This document shows, piece by piece, positions 8,271-17,494 of a stretch of DNA of 64,000 bases; positions within the stretch are counted from its first letter, which is position 1; each line of letters begins with the position of its first letter. This stretch comes from Methanosarcinaceae archaeon (GTDB taxonomy: Archaea; Halobacteriota; Methanosarcinia; Methanosarcinales; Methanosarcinaceae), in NCBI GenBank assembly GCA_020055655.1, contig JAIPUR010000002.1:1-64000 (forward strand), written 5' to 3'. Both the position numbers and the translations under genes were made by a program. Under the pieces are notes generated by a model, which was not told the origin of the DNA, did not search any database, and saw only the letters and a list, made by a program, of their open reading frames with translations.

Positions 8271-8687
8271 GTTAATGTAATAGGAAATAATCTTCCTTCA
8301 CCGATTATACATCACGAAAAAACAGATTTTGCTTAAAAAGAAAAACAGGTTTATATGAATTATTGTTGGAATCATTTCATTTACTTGGTGAAATGGGTGA
8401 GATTGCTGAGTTACCAGAGTATTCTAAATGACTAAAAATCAACTTATGAATATATTTATTTATTCAAAGTTTCACGGTTTGTTTTTAATTCAAATACTAT
8501 AAAGCAAACTGTTCAGCATTTGTTCTAATTTGTATTTTTGATGTAACTATGTTTCTGGTGTACTTATGTACAACGTATGATTATGTGTATACATTAGTAA
8601 AATATGTACAATTATACTAAATTATATTATGTAATGTCAGCAAAATAACAGTGGTAATGTATATATTTAGTATAGTTTGGTGAAATT
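8271..8687. other. AT-rich intergenic region without a recognised gene
   Basis: No credible ORF is seen. The last ~150 bp carry several TATA-like stretches and repeated short GTAC/GTATAC motifs. They end in a GGTGAAATT ribosome-binding sequence for the next gene, so this is probably the promoter region of the protease locus. A 12-codon ATG frame near 8392 (MGEIAELPEYSK) has its GGTGA too close to the ATG to be convincing. Confidence 0.5.
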
Positions 8688-9062
8688 ATGGGAATGGCAC
8701 AAAGAAACAATATTCCAATTTTCGTATCATTTTTAGTTGTTAACACCATATTTGTAGGAATAGTAGGCGCTATGATTAATGATGATACTTCTGGTGTAGG
8801 AAACGAACAAGATGTATTAGCTAGTTTTTTGTTAAAAATTGGAGACAAAGACAAAGAACTTCTGTTTAAGTATGTTGAAGAATCTAACCTATCCGAAACG
8901 GATAAAATAGATTTGAATAATAAAATGCAGGATGCTTGGAACAGATATCCTGACAATACTGAGAAAGACTACCTTGCAGCTAATAAAGCACTAGGTATTA
9001 TGGTAAATACTGTTGAAAAAGAAAGAGAAATACAGAGGCAAAAGGGGATTAGAAAATCATGA
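8688..9062 (+). CDS. Membrane-anchored or exported hypothetical protein upstream of the protease
   Basis: 124 residues. A hydrophobic N-terminal segment (residues 8-27, NIPIFVSFLVVNTIFVGIVG) is a signal peptide or signal anchor. It is followed by a mostly helical, charged region (DKDKELLFKYVEESNL, then an EKEREIQRQKG tail). A GGTGAAATT ribosome-binding sequence supports the ATG. Its 3' end overlaps the open frame of the next ORF in a different phase, across an A-rich stretch. It may be a separate translationally coupled gene, or it may supply the missing export signal of the protease through a frameshift. I recognise no family. Confidence 0.65.
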   Translation: MGMAQRNNIPIFVSFLVVNTIFVGIVGAMINDDTSGVGNEQDVLASFLLKIGDKDKELLFKYVEESNLSETDKIDLNNKMQDAWNRYPDNTEKDYLAANKALGIMVNTVEKEREIQRQKGIRKS

Positions 9063-10245
9063 GTTCATTTTAAGTTTGCACAATGTGAGTACATCCACCT
9101 ATAGTGTAAAAGAAGATAAAGGCCTAATAGAAATAAAAGGTAAATCTCCAGTATTGTCATCTGATGAGCAAAAAAAGAATTGTTATTCTAACCTGCATAC
9201 GGTGGATAAGGCACTTCACGAAGATATGAAGCAGTATCTTTACCCCAATGGACCAGTAATAAGATATGGCTGGAATATCGAAGGTTACTATACTGTAGTT
9301 TTTTATGAAAATATGGAAATTAGTCAATCGCAAATAAATGAGATTTATGATTTAATTAGCGAAACGGCAATTAAAACATCAGCTGATGGTGTTACAGTTG
9401 CATTTCTAAAAGATGACTTTTCCAAGGAAGAGGTTTACGCTGGTTATGATAATAAAGAACGACCGGTCATAGGGGCAATAAAGATTTCTGCTTTTAAGAA
9501 TTTAAGTGTAAAATCTGCCACACTAGGTTTTCCTGTAAAAGATACCAATGACAATAAAGGGTACGTAACAGCTAAACATTTTGCTAGTATTTTGGGTTTA
9601 TATATATATCAACCAAGCATTTCAGTATTAAATAAAATCGGAGAAGTAGACTCATTAGGAGGGTCTAATGCAGATGCTTCTTTTATTGAATATAATGATG
9701 TAAGTCCCGAGATTCATGTAGGGCATGGTATAACCGTAGATCTCGAAGACTATATCGCATGTACTCCTACGAGTTCGTGGATCAATAAAGATGTCCGTAT
9801 GTCTGGGACAAACACTGGCCCGGTTACCGGATATATAGATGGTATAAATCATATCTCTACTGTCAATGGAAATACATATTATAATCAAGTGACTGCAACT
9901 TACGATAGCCAAAATGGGGATAGTGGTGCACCAGTATATTGTTTCGTAGATTCTGAACTAAGAATAATAGGAATACATAAAGGCAGTACAAGCACTCATG
10001 CAATATTTTCAGCTCTTAAGTATATTTATCAAGATTTAGATGTACTTCCAATCAAAAAAGTAGATTATCCAAAAGGAGATTCCAACAATGATGGAGTTGT
10101 AGATTTCATTGATTTTGTCGATTTTGCAGCTACTTATAATCAGAACGCTTTTGCTATTCCGTTTGACTCAACTTTTGACTTTAATGACGATGGAGTGGTT
10201 GACTTCATTGATCATGTAGAATTTGCAGGGTTGTATCAAAGTTGA
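9013..10245 (+). CDS. Chymotrypsin-like serine protease with C-terminal dockerin-like calcium repeats
   Basis: A 410-residue open frame. Residues ~45-135 are a domain shared with the next gene (MKQYLYPNG...YYTVVFYEN). Residues ~150-345 look like a small streptogrisin-type trypsin fold. The inferred triad is His189 (VTAKHF), Asp221 (NADASFI) and Ser304 (NGDSGAPV). The C-terminus has two EF-hand-like loops starting near Asp356 and Asp389 (DGVVDFIDFVDFA, DGVVDFIDHVEFA), spaced 33 residues apart like a type-I dockerin. The frame opens at TTG 9013 with no clear ribosome-binding site. Later GTG/TTG codons are possible. No signal peptide is present in this frame, which is odd for such a protein and suggests a frameshift with the upstream ORF. 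Confidence 0.75.
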   Translation: MKKKEKYRGKRGLENHEFILSLHNVSTSTYSVKEDKGLIEIKGKSPVLSSDEQKKNCYSNLHTVDKALHEDMKQYLYPNGPVIRYGWNIEGYYTVVFYENMEISQSQINEIYDLISETAIKTSADGVTVAFLKDDFSKEEVYAGYDNKERPVIGAIKISAFKNLSVKSATLGFPVKDTNDNKGYVTAKHFASILGLYIYQPSISVLNKIGEVDSLGGSNADASFIEYNDVSPEIHVGHGITVDLEDYIACTPTSSWINKDVRMSGTNTGPVTGYIDGINHISTVNGNTYYNQVTATYDSQNGDSGAPVYCFVDSELRIIGIHKGSTSTHAIFSALKYIYQDLDVLPIKKVDYPKGDSNNDGVVDFIDFVDFAATYNQNAFAIPFDSTFDFNDDGVVDFIDHVEFAGLYQS

Positions 10246-10257
10246 AAATTCAAAGAT

Positions 10258-10285
10258 TGTAGATGGCAAAGTCATCTACATTTTT
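10258..10285 (+). terminator. Stem-loop with T-tract after the protease gene
   Basis: TGTAGATG-GCAAAGT-CATCTACA forms a perfect 8-bp stem with a 7-nt loop, followed at once by TTTTTATTG. It lies 13 bp after the protease stop and before the next gene. This layout fits intrinsic-type termination or mRNA 3'-end protection. Confidence 0.6.
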
Positions 10286-10326
10286 ATTGTTTATCTTAGT
10301 AATGAGAGTAGGGGGTAATAATATAT

Positions 10327-11280
10327 ATGAAACACAGACTTAATGTTGTATTGCTGACATTGATTCTTTTAATAGTAACTACAGCCACTGTTCAAGCTTC
10401 TTCTGAGGAAACAGAATATGAGTATTACTTTGGCATGTACACTCTGAATGAGAATACGATTGAAAAATATGGACGTCTTCCATCACTTGAAACAGAAGAT
10501 CAAATGGAGGATTGGCAGACAGAGTTAGAGATGTTCAGCGATGCGGTAAAAGATGATCTCGCAGCTCAGTATATGTACCCTAACGGTGAAGTATTCACAT
10601 GTGGCAGCAATTCTGATGGATATTTTGTAGTGCTGTTCCGGAATGACAGCATTGAAAAACAGCATCTGGATGAAATATACTCATTCCTAGAAAATGCTGC
10701 TGAAGATATGAACATACAAAATATTCCTGTTGAATTTGGGTATGGTCTTTACATTCAGAATTTGAGTGGTATAACCTTAACAGAAGAATACATGAAAAGT
10801 GGAGACCACGTACGTAGAGAATATCGTTTTTATCGTCGTAACGACACTCTAGCATCTTATGGTGAAGCGCCTGAATTTGATAATTTAGAAGAATGGGGTG
10901 ATTGGTATAACGAATTGGGTGTTATTACTAACGAAGCTGGTGAAGCAATCTTCGAAGATAATGAAATATCCCAAACAAATTGGATAACTGGACTAGGTCC
11001 AGCTGTTCCAGGGGAAATTGATATTGGCATTTATAGGAATCTGACCAACGAAGAAAAAATGTTAATCATCCCTCAAATATATGATATATTTGAGATGGAA
11101 GGAAATAAGAGAAATATAACAAATATTCCAGTTATTTTTTATGATGCAGATTATGAGATAGAAGATAATGAGATAGAAGATAATGAGATAGAAGATAATC
11201 CCATTCCAGGCTTTTCAGCTTTGAATCTGCTAGCTGTTATATCACTTGTATTGACATTACTTTTGGTTAACAGACGGTAG
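10327..11280 (+). CDS. Exported surface protein with PGF-CTERM anchor, related to the protease N-terminal domain
   Basis: 317 residues with a clear signal peptide (residues ~4-24, ending VQASS). It carries two related domains: EKYGRLPSLETEDQ...AAQYMYPNGEVF...DEIYSFLENAA (about 45-140) and SYGEAPEFDNLEEW...NLTNEEKMLIIPQIYDIF (about 175-270). The first matches the N-terminal domain of the adjacent protease. Next comes an acidic linker with three EIEDN repeats, then IPGFSALNLL, a hydrophobic helix and a terminal RR. This is the pattern of PGF-CTERM proteins, which archaeosortase A is known to process and lipid-anchor. It is probably a cell-surface partner, inhibitor or propeptide-like docking protein for the protease (inference). 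Confidence 0.8.
   Translation: MKHRLNVVLLTLILLIVTTATVQASSEETEYEYYFGMYTLNENTIEKYGRLPSLETEDQMEDWQTELEMFSDAVKDDLAAQYMYPNGEVFTCGSNSDGYFVVLFRNDSIEKQHLDEIYSFLENAAEDMNIQNIPVEFGYGLYIQNLSGITLTEEYMKSGDHVRREYRFYRRNDTLASYGEAPEFDNLEEWGDWYNELGVITNEAGEAIFEDNEISQTNWITGLGPAVPGEIDIGIYRNLTNEEKMLIIPQIYDIFEMEGNKRNITNIPVIFYDADYEIEDNEIEDNEIEDNPIPGFSALNLLAVISLVLTLLLVNRR
11155..11199 (+). repeat. Three tandem 15-bp repeats coding EIEDN
   Basis: GAGATAGAAGATAAT occurs three times head to tail without mismatch. It encodes an acidic spacer just before the PGF membrane anchor. Identical DNA copies point to recent slippage, so the linker length probably varies between strains. Confidence 0.9.
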
Positions 11281-11523
11281 ATTCCTTTTATCGTCATAAT
11301 TCTCCTTTCTTTTTTGCTTCTATTGTTTTACTTCGTTTATTATGGGTTATAGATGGGGTATAAACTGCTTTTCACATTTTCGACAAATCCCTGATTATTT
11401 GATTCCTATAAATTTCGAATCTGCGACCAAAAACCCCAAAGCGTTAAATCATAGTTCGACTGAATATATTGTTAATGATGACCATAGATACCGTAATTGC
11501 AGGAAAGCCTGAGGTGACAAAAT

Positions 11524-13767
11524 TTGACTGAAGAGATTACCGTAACTGTTGGCCAGGCGTATCCTCGTGATGCGGGAAGGTGTATTGCCAGACTTGATAA
11601 GGATTTCATGGAAAAAATATGTGTCATCAGCGGTGATATTGTTGAAATAAAGGGCAAAGGCAAGGAAAAGTGCTATGCCATTGTCTGGCCGGGTTATCTT
11701 GACGATTCAGGAAAAGATGTGATAAGGATCGATGGGAACCTCAGGAACAATGCAAAAGTGAGCATTGATGATAAGGTGACTGCGAGGAAAGTATCGGTTC
11801 AGGAAGCAGAAAGAATTGTACTTGCACCAACAAGGGAAACCACTCTTGTCGGAGGCTCACGTTTCATACTTCGAATATTGGAAGGCCGTCCGGTTTCCAA
11901 GGGTCAGAATGTTCGTGTGGAAACCGTTAATAATCCCATATCTTTTGCAGTTATGTCTACCAGTCCACAGGGGCCTGTTATTGTTACGCGGAACACTCAG
12001 ATACAGCTTCGTGAAAGTGCTGTGACCCAGGATGGGGAGACCGGGCATATAACATACGAGGATATTGGTGGCCTTAAACGGGAACTGGGCCTTGTAAGGG
12101 AGATGATAGAACTCCCTCTAAAGCACCCTGAGCTCTTCCAGAAACTGGCTGTTGACCCTCCAAAAGGTGTTTTACTTTATGGCCCTCCCGGCACTGGTAA
12201 GACTATGATCGCAAGGGCGGTTGCAAGTGAAAGCGATGCTAATTTCATTTCTGTCAGCGGTCCCGAAATTGTATCCAAATATTATGGTGAAAGTGAGCAG
12301 AAGATACGGGAGATATTCGAGGAAGCAGAAAAGAATTCACCCTCTATTATTTTCATAGATGAAATTGATTCCATCGCACCAAAGCGTGATGAAGTTGTAG
12401 GTGAGATGGAACGCAGGATAGTTGCACAGATGCTATCCCTTATGGACGGTCTGGCTTCAAGGGGCAAAGTCGTTGTTATAGCTGCAACGAACCGACCCAA
12501 TTCCATTGATGAAGCTTTGCGCCGTGGCGGGCGTTTTGACAGGGAAATAGAGGTTGGGATTCCTGATTGTGAGGGCAGGCTGCAAATTCTTTACGTTCAT
12601 ACAAGGGGAATGCCTCTGGAAAAAGATCTCGATCTTCAGGAAATTGCCAACGTAACTCATGGTTTTGTTGGAGCAGATCTCTCATCCTTGTGTAAAGAAG
12701 CTGCAATGCATGCTCTGCGCAGAAGGCTTCCAGAGCTTAAGATGGATGATGTTGATGATGAAATTCCTCCGGAGTTCATGGATAAACTGGAGGTTACTCG
12801 TAAAGATTTCGATGATGCTTTAAAGAATATAGAACCTTCTGCAATGCGCGAGGTATTTGTGGAAGTTCCCCGGGTAAAATGGGATGATATAGGCGGTCTT
12901 GATTCTGCAAAACAGGAACTCATCGAAGCTGTAGAGTGGCCTTTGAAATTCCCCGAGATATTTGAGGCTGTGAATACAAAAGCTCCTCGCGGTATAATGT
13001 TATTTGGTCCACCGGGAACTGGGAAAACCATGCTTGTAAAAGCAGTTGCAACGGAAAGCGACGCCAATTTCATTAGCATAAAAGGTCCGGAACTTTTGAG
13101 CCGTTATGTGGGAGAATCCGAACGTGCTGTACGTGAGACATTTCGTAAGGCAAAACAGGCAGCTCCAACTGTTATATTCTTTGACGAGATCGATTCAATG
13201 GCATCAGAGAGAGGTTCCAGTGTAGATGCACATGCTACAGAGCGTGTTGTAAGCCAGATACTTACAGAGATCGATGGTGTTGAGGAGCTCAAGGATGTTG
13301 TAATAATTGCGGCCACTAACCGTCCTGATATTGTGGATCCGGCTCTGCTTCGACCAGGACGCTTTGACCGTCTGATCTATGTACGCTTTCCTGATAAGGA
13401 AAGTAGGGAAATGATATTCTATATCCATGCTAATGGCAAACCTCTGGCCGATGATGTGAATATTCATGAGCTTGCTGAGGTTACTGAAGGATATGTTGGT
13501 GCAGATATTGAATCTATATGTCGCGAAGCCTCAATGCTGGCGCTACGTGAGATAATAACTCCAGGAATTGACAGAAAAGAAGCCCTGGAAAAAGCATCTG
13601 CCATTAAAGTGACAATGGATCATTTCCGTAAAGCTATAAAAAGAGTAAAACCAACCACATCTCATACTGCTATGACATTTTACGAACAGTCGGCAGAGGC
13701 ATTTGCAAGATATGCAGCTAACGAGGATGGGCGTGTGTCTGATGCGGATGAGAGGGCGTATCAGTAA
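11524..13767 (+). CDS. CDC48/VCP-type double AAA+ ATPase
   Basis: 747 residues with the full VAT/Cdc48 plan. There is an N-terminal double-psi-barrel domain (residues 1-195), D1 with Walker A GPPGTGKT at 220-227 and [14 protein letters not shown], and D2 with GPPGTGKT at 495-502 and [15 protein letters not shown], each followed by arginine-finger regions (RRGGRFDR and LRPGRFDR). It unfolds proteins for the proteasome and remodels complexes in the cytoplasm. The start is TTG, chosen because GAGGTG lies 7 nt upstream and the protein then begins [15 protein letters not shown] as expected. It is apparently monocistronic. Confidence 0.95.
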   Translation: MTEEITVTVGQAYPRDAGRCIARLDKDFMEKICVISGDIVEIKGKGKEKCYAIVWPGYLDDSGKDVIRIDGNLRNNAKVSIDDKVTARKVSVQEAERIVLAPTRETTLVGGSRFILRILEGRPVSKGQNVRVETVNNPISFAVMSTSPQGPVIVTRNTQIQLRESAVTQDGETGHITYEDIGGLKRELGLVREMIELPLKHPELFQKLAVDPPKGVLLYGPPGTGKTMIARAVASESDANFISVSGPEIVSKYYGESEQKIREIFEEAEKNSPSIIFIDEIDSIAPKRDEVVGEMERRIVAQMLSLMDGLASRGKVVVIAATNRPNSIDEALRRGGRFDREIEVGIPDCEGRLQILYVHTRGMPLEKDLDLQEIANVTHGFVGADLSSLCKEAAMHALRRRLPELKMDDVDDEIPPEFMDKLEVTRKDFDDALKNIEPSAMREVFVEVPRVKWDDIGGLDSAKQELIEAVEWPLKFPEIFEAVNTKAPRGIMLFGPPGTGKTMLVKAVATESDANFISIKGPELLSRYVGESERAVRETFRKAKQAAPTVIFFDEIDSMASERGSSVDAHATERVVSQILTEIDGVEELKDVVIIAATNRPDIVDPALLRPGRFDRLIYVRFPDKESREMIFYIHANGKPLADDVNIHELAEVTEGYVGADIESICREASMLALREIITPGIDRKEALEKASAIKVTMDHFRKAIKRVKPTTSHTAMTFYEQSAEAFARYAANEDGRVSDADERAYQ

Positions 13768-13864
13768 TGCTTCATTTACCTCTTTTTTACTAATTCCAAA
13801 ACTAGCAAAAATACTTTAACTCAAAGCTTCTCATTATAGATTATACTTCTAAATGGGTAATCAC

Positions 13865-14575
13865 ATGCTAAGACAGCGTTTTGTTCTGGATACTACCGCA
13901 CTGACAGATATGCAAATGAGGGATTCACTTGAAGCTGAAAGTATATGCGATGGTATGAAAGGACTTTTGGAGCTTGTGGCTTCTGTGAGGCTCCAGCTTG
14001 GGATCAGTTGTTACGTGCCATTTCCTTCAGTATATGACGAACTTCATGAATTTGCAAATAACAACAAATGTGACAGTGAAGTTGTTGCAAAGATCGATAC
14101 CTGGCTTGTGAAGAAAGCCCCTGACAGGTACGATGTTCAAATTCCGTCAAAGGTTTTCCATGAATATGTATCTCACATGCGTGAACGCATAAACAAGGGT
14201 ATGGTGATCGCCGAGGATACCATCTGGAATGCATCGACAGAATGTTTACTCACCACAACCAAAGCTGAGCAGAAGAAGGATATCGATGCAGATATTGAGA
14301 GGCGTGTTATCGGTGGGCATATTGGCAAATTCAGGAACAAATATCGTGCTGCACTGCGTTATGGGATACTCGATAGTGCACCGGATATCGATGTCCTGAT
14401 CCTTGCAAAGGAACTGGATGCTGCAGTTGTTGCAGGTGATTTTGGAATTCAGAAATGGGCTGAAGAATTAGGTGTGAGATTTGTTCCGGCAAGCACATTC
14501 CCGATGATGCTGCAAGAATATCTGGAACATTCATCCAGAGCAAATATGGTATCTGAGAGTGATAATGATAGTTGA
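13865..14575 (+). CDS. RNA-free ribonuclease P (HARP), formerly RNA ligase partner
   Basis: A PIN-domain protein of the UPF0278/MJ0950 family. It begins [15 protein letters not shown] (acidic PIN strand), has a helical hairpin insert ([16 protein letters not shown]), and ends in [32 protein letters not shown], the second acidic cluster. Family members include Aquifex HARP, which processes tRNA 5' ends without RNA. Archaea such as this one normally also have the RNA-based enzyme, so the role here may be auxiliary. The start at 13865 uses GGGT 5 nt upstream; an ATG 12 bp earlier is the alternative. Length ~236 is normal. Confidence 0.88.
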   Translation: MLRQRFVLDTTALTDMQMRDSLEAESICDGMKGLLELVASVRLQLGISCYVPFPSVYDELHEFANNNKCDSEVVAKIDTWLVKKAPDRYDVQIPSKVFHEYVSHMRERINKGMVIAEDTIWNASTECLLTTTKAEQKKDIDADIERRVIGGHIGKFRNKYRAALRYGILDSAPDIDVLILAKELDAAVVAGDFGIQKWAEELGVRFVPASTFPMMLQEYLEHSSRANMVSESDNDS

Positions 14576-14608
14576 GAAGTTGATAATGTATTACTGATAT
14601 CAATTAGA

Positions 14609-15481
14609 TTATGCCCCTGCAATAAACGATACCAGTGCAAACAACATTGCCAGCTTGAACATTTTTGATGATCGTGCAGGGTTATTCTTGCTGAGTATCT
14701 CATAAATCGCTACTGCAATGAGAATATCTGCAATAGCTATGATGAACATATATCTGATACTCATCAATGACTGAATATATGGCAATGGACTGGCTATCAA
14801 TGCTATTAGGCCAATTAATGATGCAATGTAAGCAGACCTTTTAGCTCCAATTATTATGGGTAAAGTGTGTGCTCCATCTTCTTTATCGCCTTGGATGTCC
14901 TCAATATCCTTCACTAGCTCACGGGCTACTGTGGCAAGAGTCGCCAGCAGGAAAAGTATGATGACAGCTTCTATTCCGCCATACTCAAAGAATACTGCTC
15001 CGCCAAAAAGAAAAGTCGAGCCTGTGAGGTATCCAACTGCAATATTTCCAAAAAGGGCAGTTCGCTTTAGTGTGCTGGCATAGTATATCAGCAAAAGTGA
15101 ATTTACAAATGCGATAGCTCCGCAGGCAAAGTTGATCGTTGCTGCCAGCAGAGTGCCTGTAGCGAAAAGTACCAATGAAAAATAAAGTGCCGTAGACAAT
15201 CCAACTTTAGCAGAGGGAATTGGTCTCTCTGGCTTGTTCACTTTATCGATGTCAACATCAAAATAGTCATTAATGGCATTTCCTGCTCCTGTTATCAGGA
15301 ACACAACAAGAAATACTTTGATGGCATCATGAATTGGGAATAATATCATGTAAGAACTGTAGGTGGGAATATTTGCTACAACTATATTATATGCTATGAA
15401 TACTCCCACAATGGCGGCAATGCCTGCCATGGCACAGTTACCGGATCGCATCAATTTAAGATATGGATTTATGGATGCCAA
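14609..15481 (-). CDS. Digeranylgeranylglyceryl phosphate synthase (UbiA family)
   Basis: 290 residues with about eight or nine hydrophobic helices and the two UbiA aspartate motifs: NAINDYFDVDIDKVNKPERP in the second loop and DIEDIQGDKEDGAHTLP in the sixth. The PERPIPSAKVG wording is typical of archaeal geranylgeranylglyceryl-phosphate geranylgeranyltransferase. That enzyme adds the second isoprenoid chain in ether-lipid synthesis at the membrane. It lies 5 bp after nadA and is probably co-transcribed with it. Another UbiA prenyltransferase activity cannot be excluded from sequence alone. Confidence 0.88.
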   Translation of the reverse strand: MASINPYLKLMRSGNCAMAGIAAIVGVFIAYNIVVANIPTYSSYMILFPIHDAIKVFLVVFLITGAGNAINDYFDVDIDKVNKPERPIPSAKVGLSTALYFSLVLFATGTLLAATINFACGAIAFVNSLLLIYYASTLKRTALFGNIAVGYLTGSTFLFGGAVFFEYGGIEAVIILFLLATLATVARELVKDIEDIQGDKEDGAHTLPIIIGAKRSAYIASLIGLIALIASPLPYIQSLMSIRYMFIIAIADILIAVAIYEILSKNNPARSSKMFKLAMLFALVSFIAGA

Positions 15482-15486
15482 GGAAA

Positions 15487-16407
15487 TTACCTATTGCGTT
15501 TGATCTTCATCATTCTGTCAAGAGAATCTTTGGATTTTGCCCTGACATTTTCAGGGACAGTAATCTGATATTGATTCAATTCAAGGGACTGAAGCAATGT
15601 ATGAAGGTTGATAGCTTTCATTTCAGGACAGACTGCAAACTCTGATGAAATGTAAAATGATTTTTCAGGATTTTCTTTTCTGAGCCTGTGCAACATTCCA
15701 TTTTCAGTAGCAATTATGAATTCCTTACTATCGGATTCCTTTGCATAGTTGAGCATTCCAGTCGTGCTTAATACCTTCTCTGAAATGTCCAGTACTTCTC
15801 TACGACATTCGGGGTGTGCAATAACTTCTGCATTTGGATGCGCTTCTTTTGCTTTGATAATATCTTCAGGAAGGATCTGGTTATGAGTTGGGCAGTATCC
15901 ATTCCATGGAATTATTTTCTTTGTGGTGAACCGGGATACATAATCAGCCAGATTTTTATCAGGTACAAATAGTATTTCGTCCTCTTCAAGTGAGTTTACA
16001 ACTTCTACTGCATTTGCAGATGTGCAGCAAATATCACTTTCAGCCTTAACTTCAGCAGTAGAATTCACATAACAGACAACGGCTGCCTTTGGATATTTTT
16101 TCTTCTCTTCACGCAGAGCATCAGCAGTTACCATGGAAGCCATAGGACAGCCTGCATGTATTTCCGGTAACAGTACTTTTTTTTCCGGGCTTAGTATGGC
16201 TGCACTCTCTGCCATGAAATGTACACCACAAAATACAATTATATCTGCTTCTTGGTCAATTGCCTGCTGGCTAAGTCCCAGGGAATCTCCGGTAAAATCT
16301 GCAATATCCTGTATTTCGCCTCTTTCATAATTGTGTGCGAGAACTACTGCATTGCGCTTTGTTTTCAGATAATTGATCTTATCGATAATGATTTGGATAT
16401 TGTCCAT
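15487..16407 (-). CDS. nadA: Quinolinate synthase NadA
   Basis: 306 residues. NadA condenses iminoaspartate with dihydroxyacetone phosphate to give quinolinate, using a [4Fe-4S] cluster. Candidate cluster cysteines are those in [22 protein letters not shown] and [10 protein letters not shown], each in its family context. [20 protein letters not shown] and [10 protein letters not shown] are also typical. The downstream partner is the UbiA gene. The upstream partner on the same strand is the aspartate dehydrogenase gene, 125 bp away, and nadC diverges from that. The whole de novo NAD route from aspartate is therefore clustered here. Confidence 0.95.
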   Translation of the reverse strand: MDNIQIIIDKINYLKTKRNAVVLAHNYERGEIQDIADFTGDSLGLSQQAIDQEADIIVFCGVHFMAESAAILSPEKKVLLPEIHAGCPMASMVTADALREEKKKYPKAAVVCYVNSTAEVKAESDICCTSANAVEVVNSLEEDEILFVPDKNLADYVSRFTTKKIIPWNGYCPTHNQILPEDIIKAKEAHPNAEVIAHPECRREVLDISEKVLSTTGMLNYAKESDSKEFIIATENGMLHRLRKENPEKSFYISSEFAVCPEMKAINLHTLLQSLELNQYQITVPENVRAKSKDSLDRMMKIKRNR

Positions 16408-16532
16408 AGAATCACTACTACTATTGTCCGGTACCTTATAGTTGTATGCCCTGGCACGTGAATATAGGTAAAAATCTCTTTGAATATCTCTGTAAAAAGT
16501 CAGATCAAAATAACACTCTATTTATGTGCACA

Positions 16533-17348
16533 TCATGTTCCTACCTGAAAAGGATCTGTGATCTTTTTCAAGGTGGCTATCGCTGATAGTGGTGCCAGAA
16601 AACTGCTTCTTGGATTTGTTGGCGACGGAACATTTTCAACTTTGCTGTTAAACTCCCCAAAGGCTCCCTTTACATTTATCTCATGGATATTGCGGGTAAG
16701 CTCAGGATTTGCAATAATTCTAACATTTGTCTTTTCAAAACCAATTCCTGCAATGCTTAGGGTTGCTGCAACATTTACATTTGCCGGGAATAGCTTTACG
16801 GCTTCACTTGCAGATCCTTCAAAGAGTAGAGTTTTGTTTTTTATGTTGTCAATATCGATATCATTCTGAACAATATAGGGTGCACCTGCAAGTCCTGACG
16901 GTGGTTTTTCCGTAGTAAGGGTAACTGAGTATATTTCTTCAACGGATGCAGATCTGATGCCATCGAGTCCAACAATGGCACCGGATGGGAGGTAAACCTT
17001 ACAGTCATTTTCCTTTGCTATATCTCTGATCTCGTTGTATAATTCATGATCTGCAAATGCGCCAACGCTCATTATCATAACATCACATTTAGCTCTGAGG
17101 GCTGCAGGTATTATTTCAGATACGGCTTGTTGTGATGCACATTCCACAAGCAGATCAATATGTTCGAACATTTTGGCAGGTTCCATTAATTCAGGCTGAA
17201 GGTGTTCCAATGATGTTTCCATGTTTTTGACATGTTCTTTATGCCTGTCGTATATAGCACGAACATGAGCATCTATGGTACCTTCATCTACTGCTTTGCA
17301 GATACTTACTCCAATGGTTCCACAGCCAATTATTCCAATATTCAACAT
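16533..17348 (-). CDS. nadX: L-aspartate dehydrogenase NadX
   Basis: 271 residues. An N-terminal Rossmann fold (NIGIIGCGTIGVSICKAV) is followed by the aspartate dehydrogenase core: MSVGAFADHELY, PSGAIVGLDGIRSA, KPPSGLAGAPY, and a C-terminal NPELTRNIHEINVKGAFG containing the conserved active-site His. NadX supplies iminoaspartate to NadA in organisms lacking aspartate oxidase NadB. It is the first gene of the minus-strand nad set and shares its promoter region with the divergent nadC. Confidence 0.93.
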   Translation of the reverse strand: MLNIGIIGCGTIGVSICKAVDEGTIDAHVRAIYDRHKEHVKNMETSLEHLQPELMEPAKMFEHIDLLVECASQQAVSEIIPAALRAKCDVMIMSVGAFADHELYNEIRDIAKENDCKVYLPSGAIVGLDGIRSASVEEIYSVTLTTEKPPSGLAGAPYIVQNDIDIDNIKNKTLLFEGSASEAVKLFPANVNVAATLSIAGIGFEKTNVRIIANPELTRNIHEINVKGAFGEFNSKVENVPSPTNPRSSFLAPLSAIATLKKITDPFQVGT

Positions 17349-17494
17349 TTTTTATTCCCGGAAATTGTGCAATTATTTTTATTAGGTCAATAATTCAGGT
17401 TACTGTTTATTAATTGATTAAGTAGGTTTTGCTTAATACTTTAAAAGCATATAAATCTCTTGAAATTCAATTAGTAGCACGACAAGGTGAAAGG

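Noticed and set aside
8392-8430. 12-codon mini-ORF (MGEIAELPEYSK) in the gap before the protease locus
   Set aside because: The GGTGA sequence is only 1 nt from the ATG and the peptide is too short to judge; probably chance.
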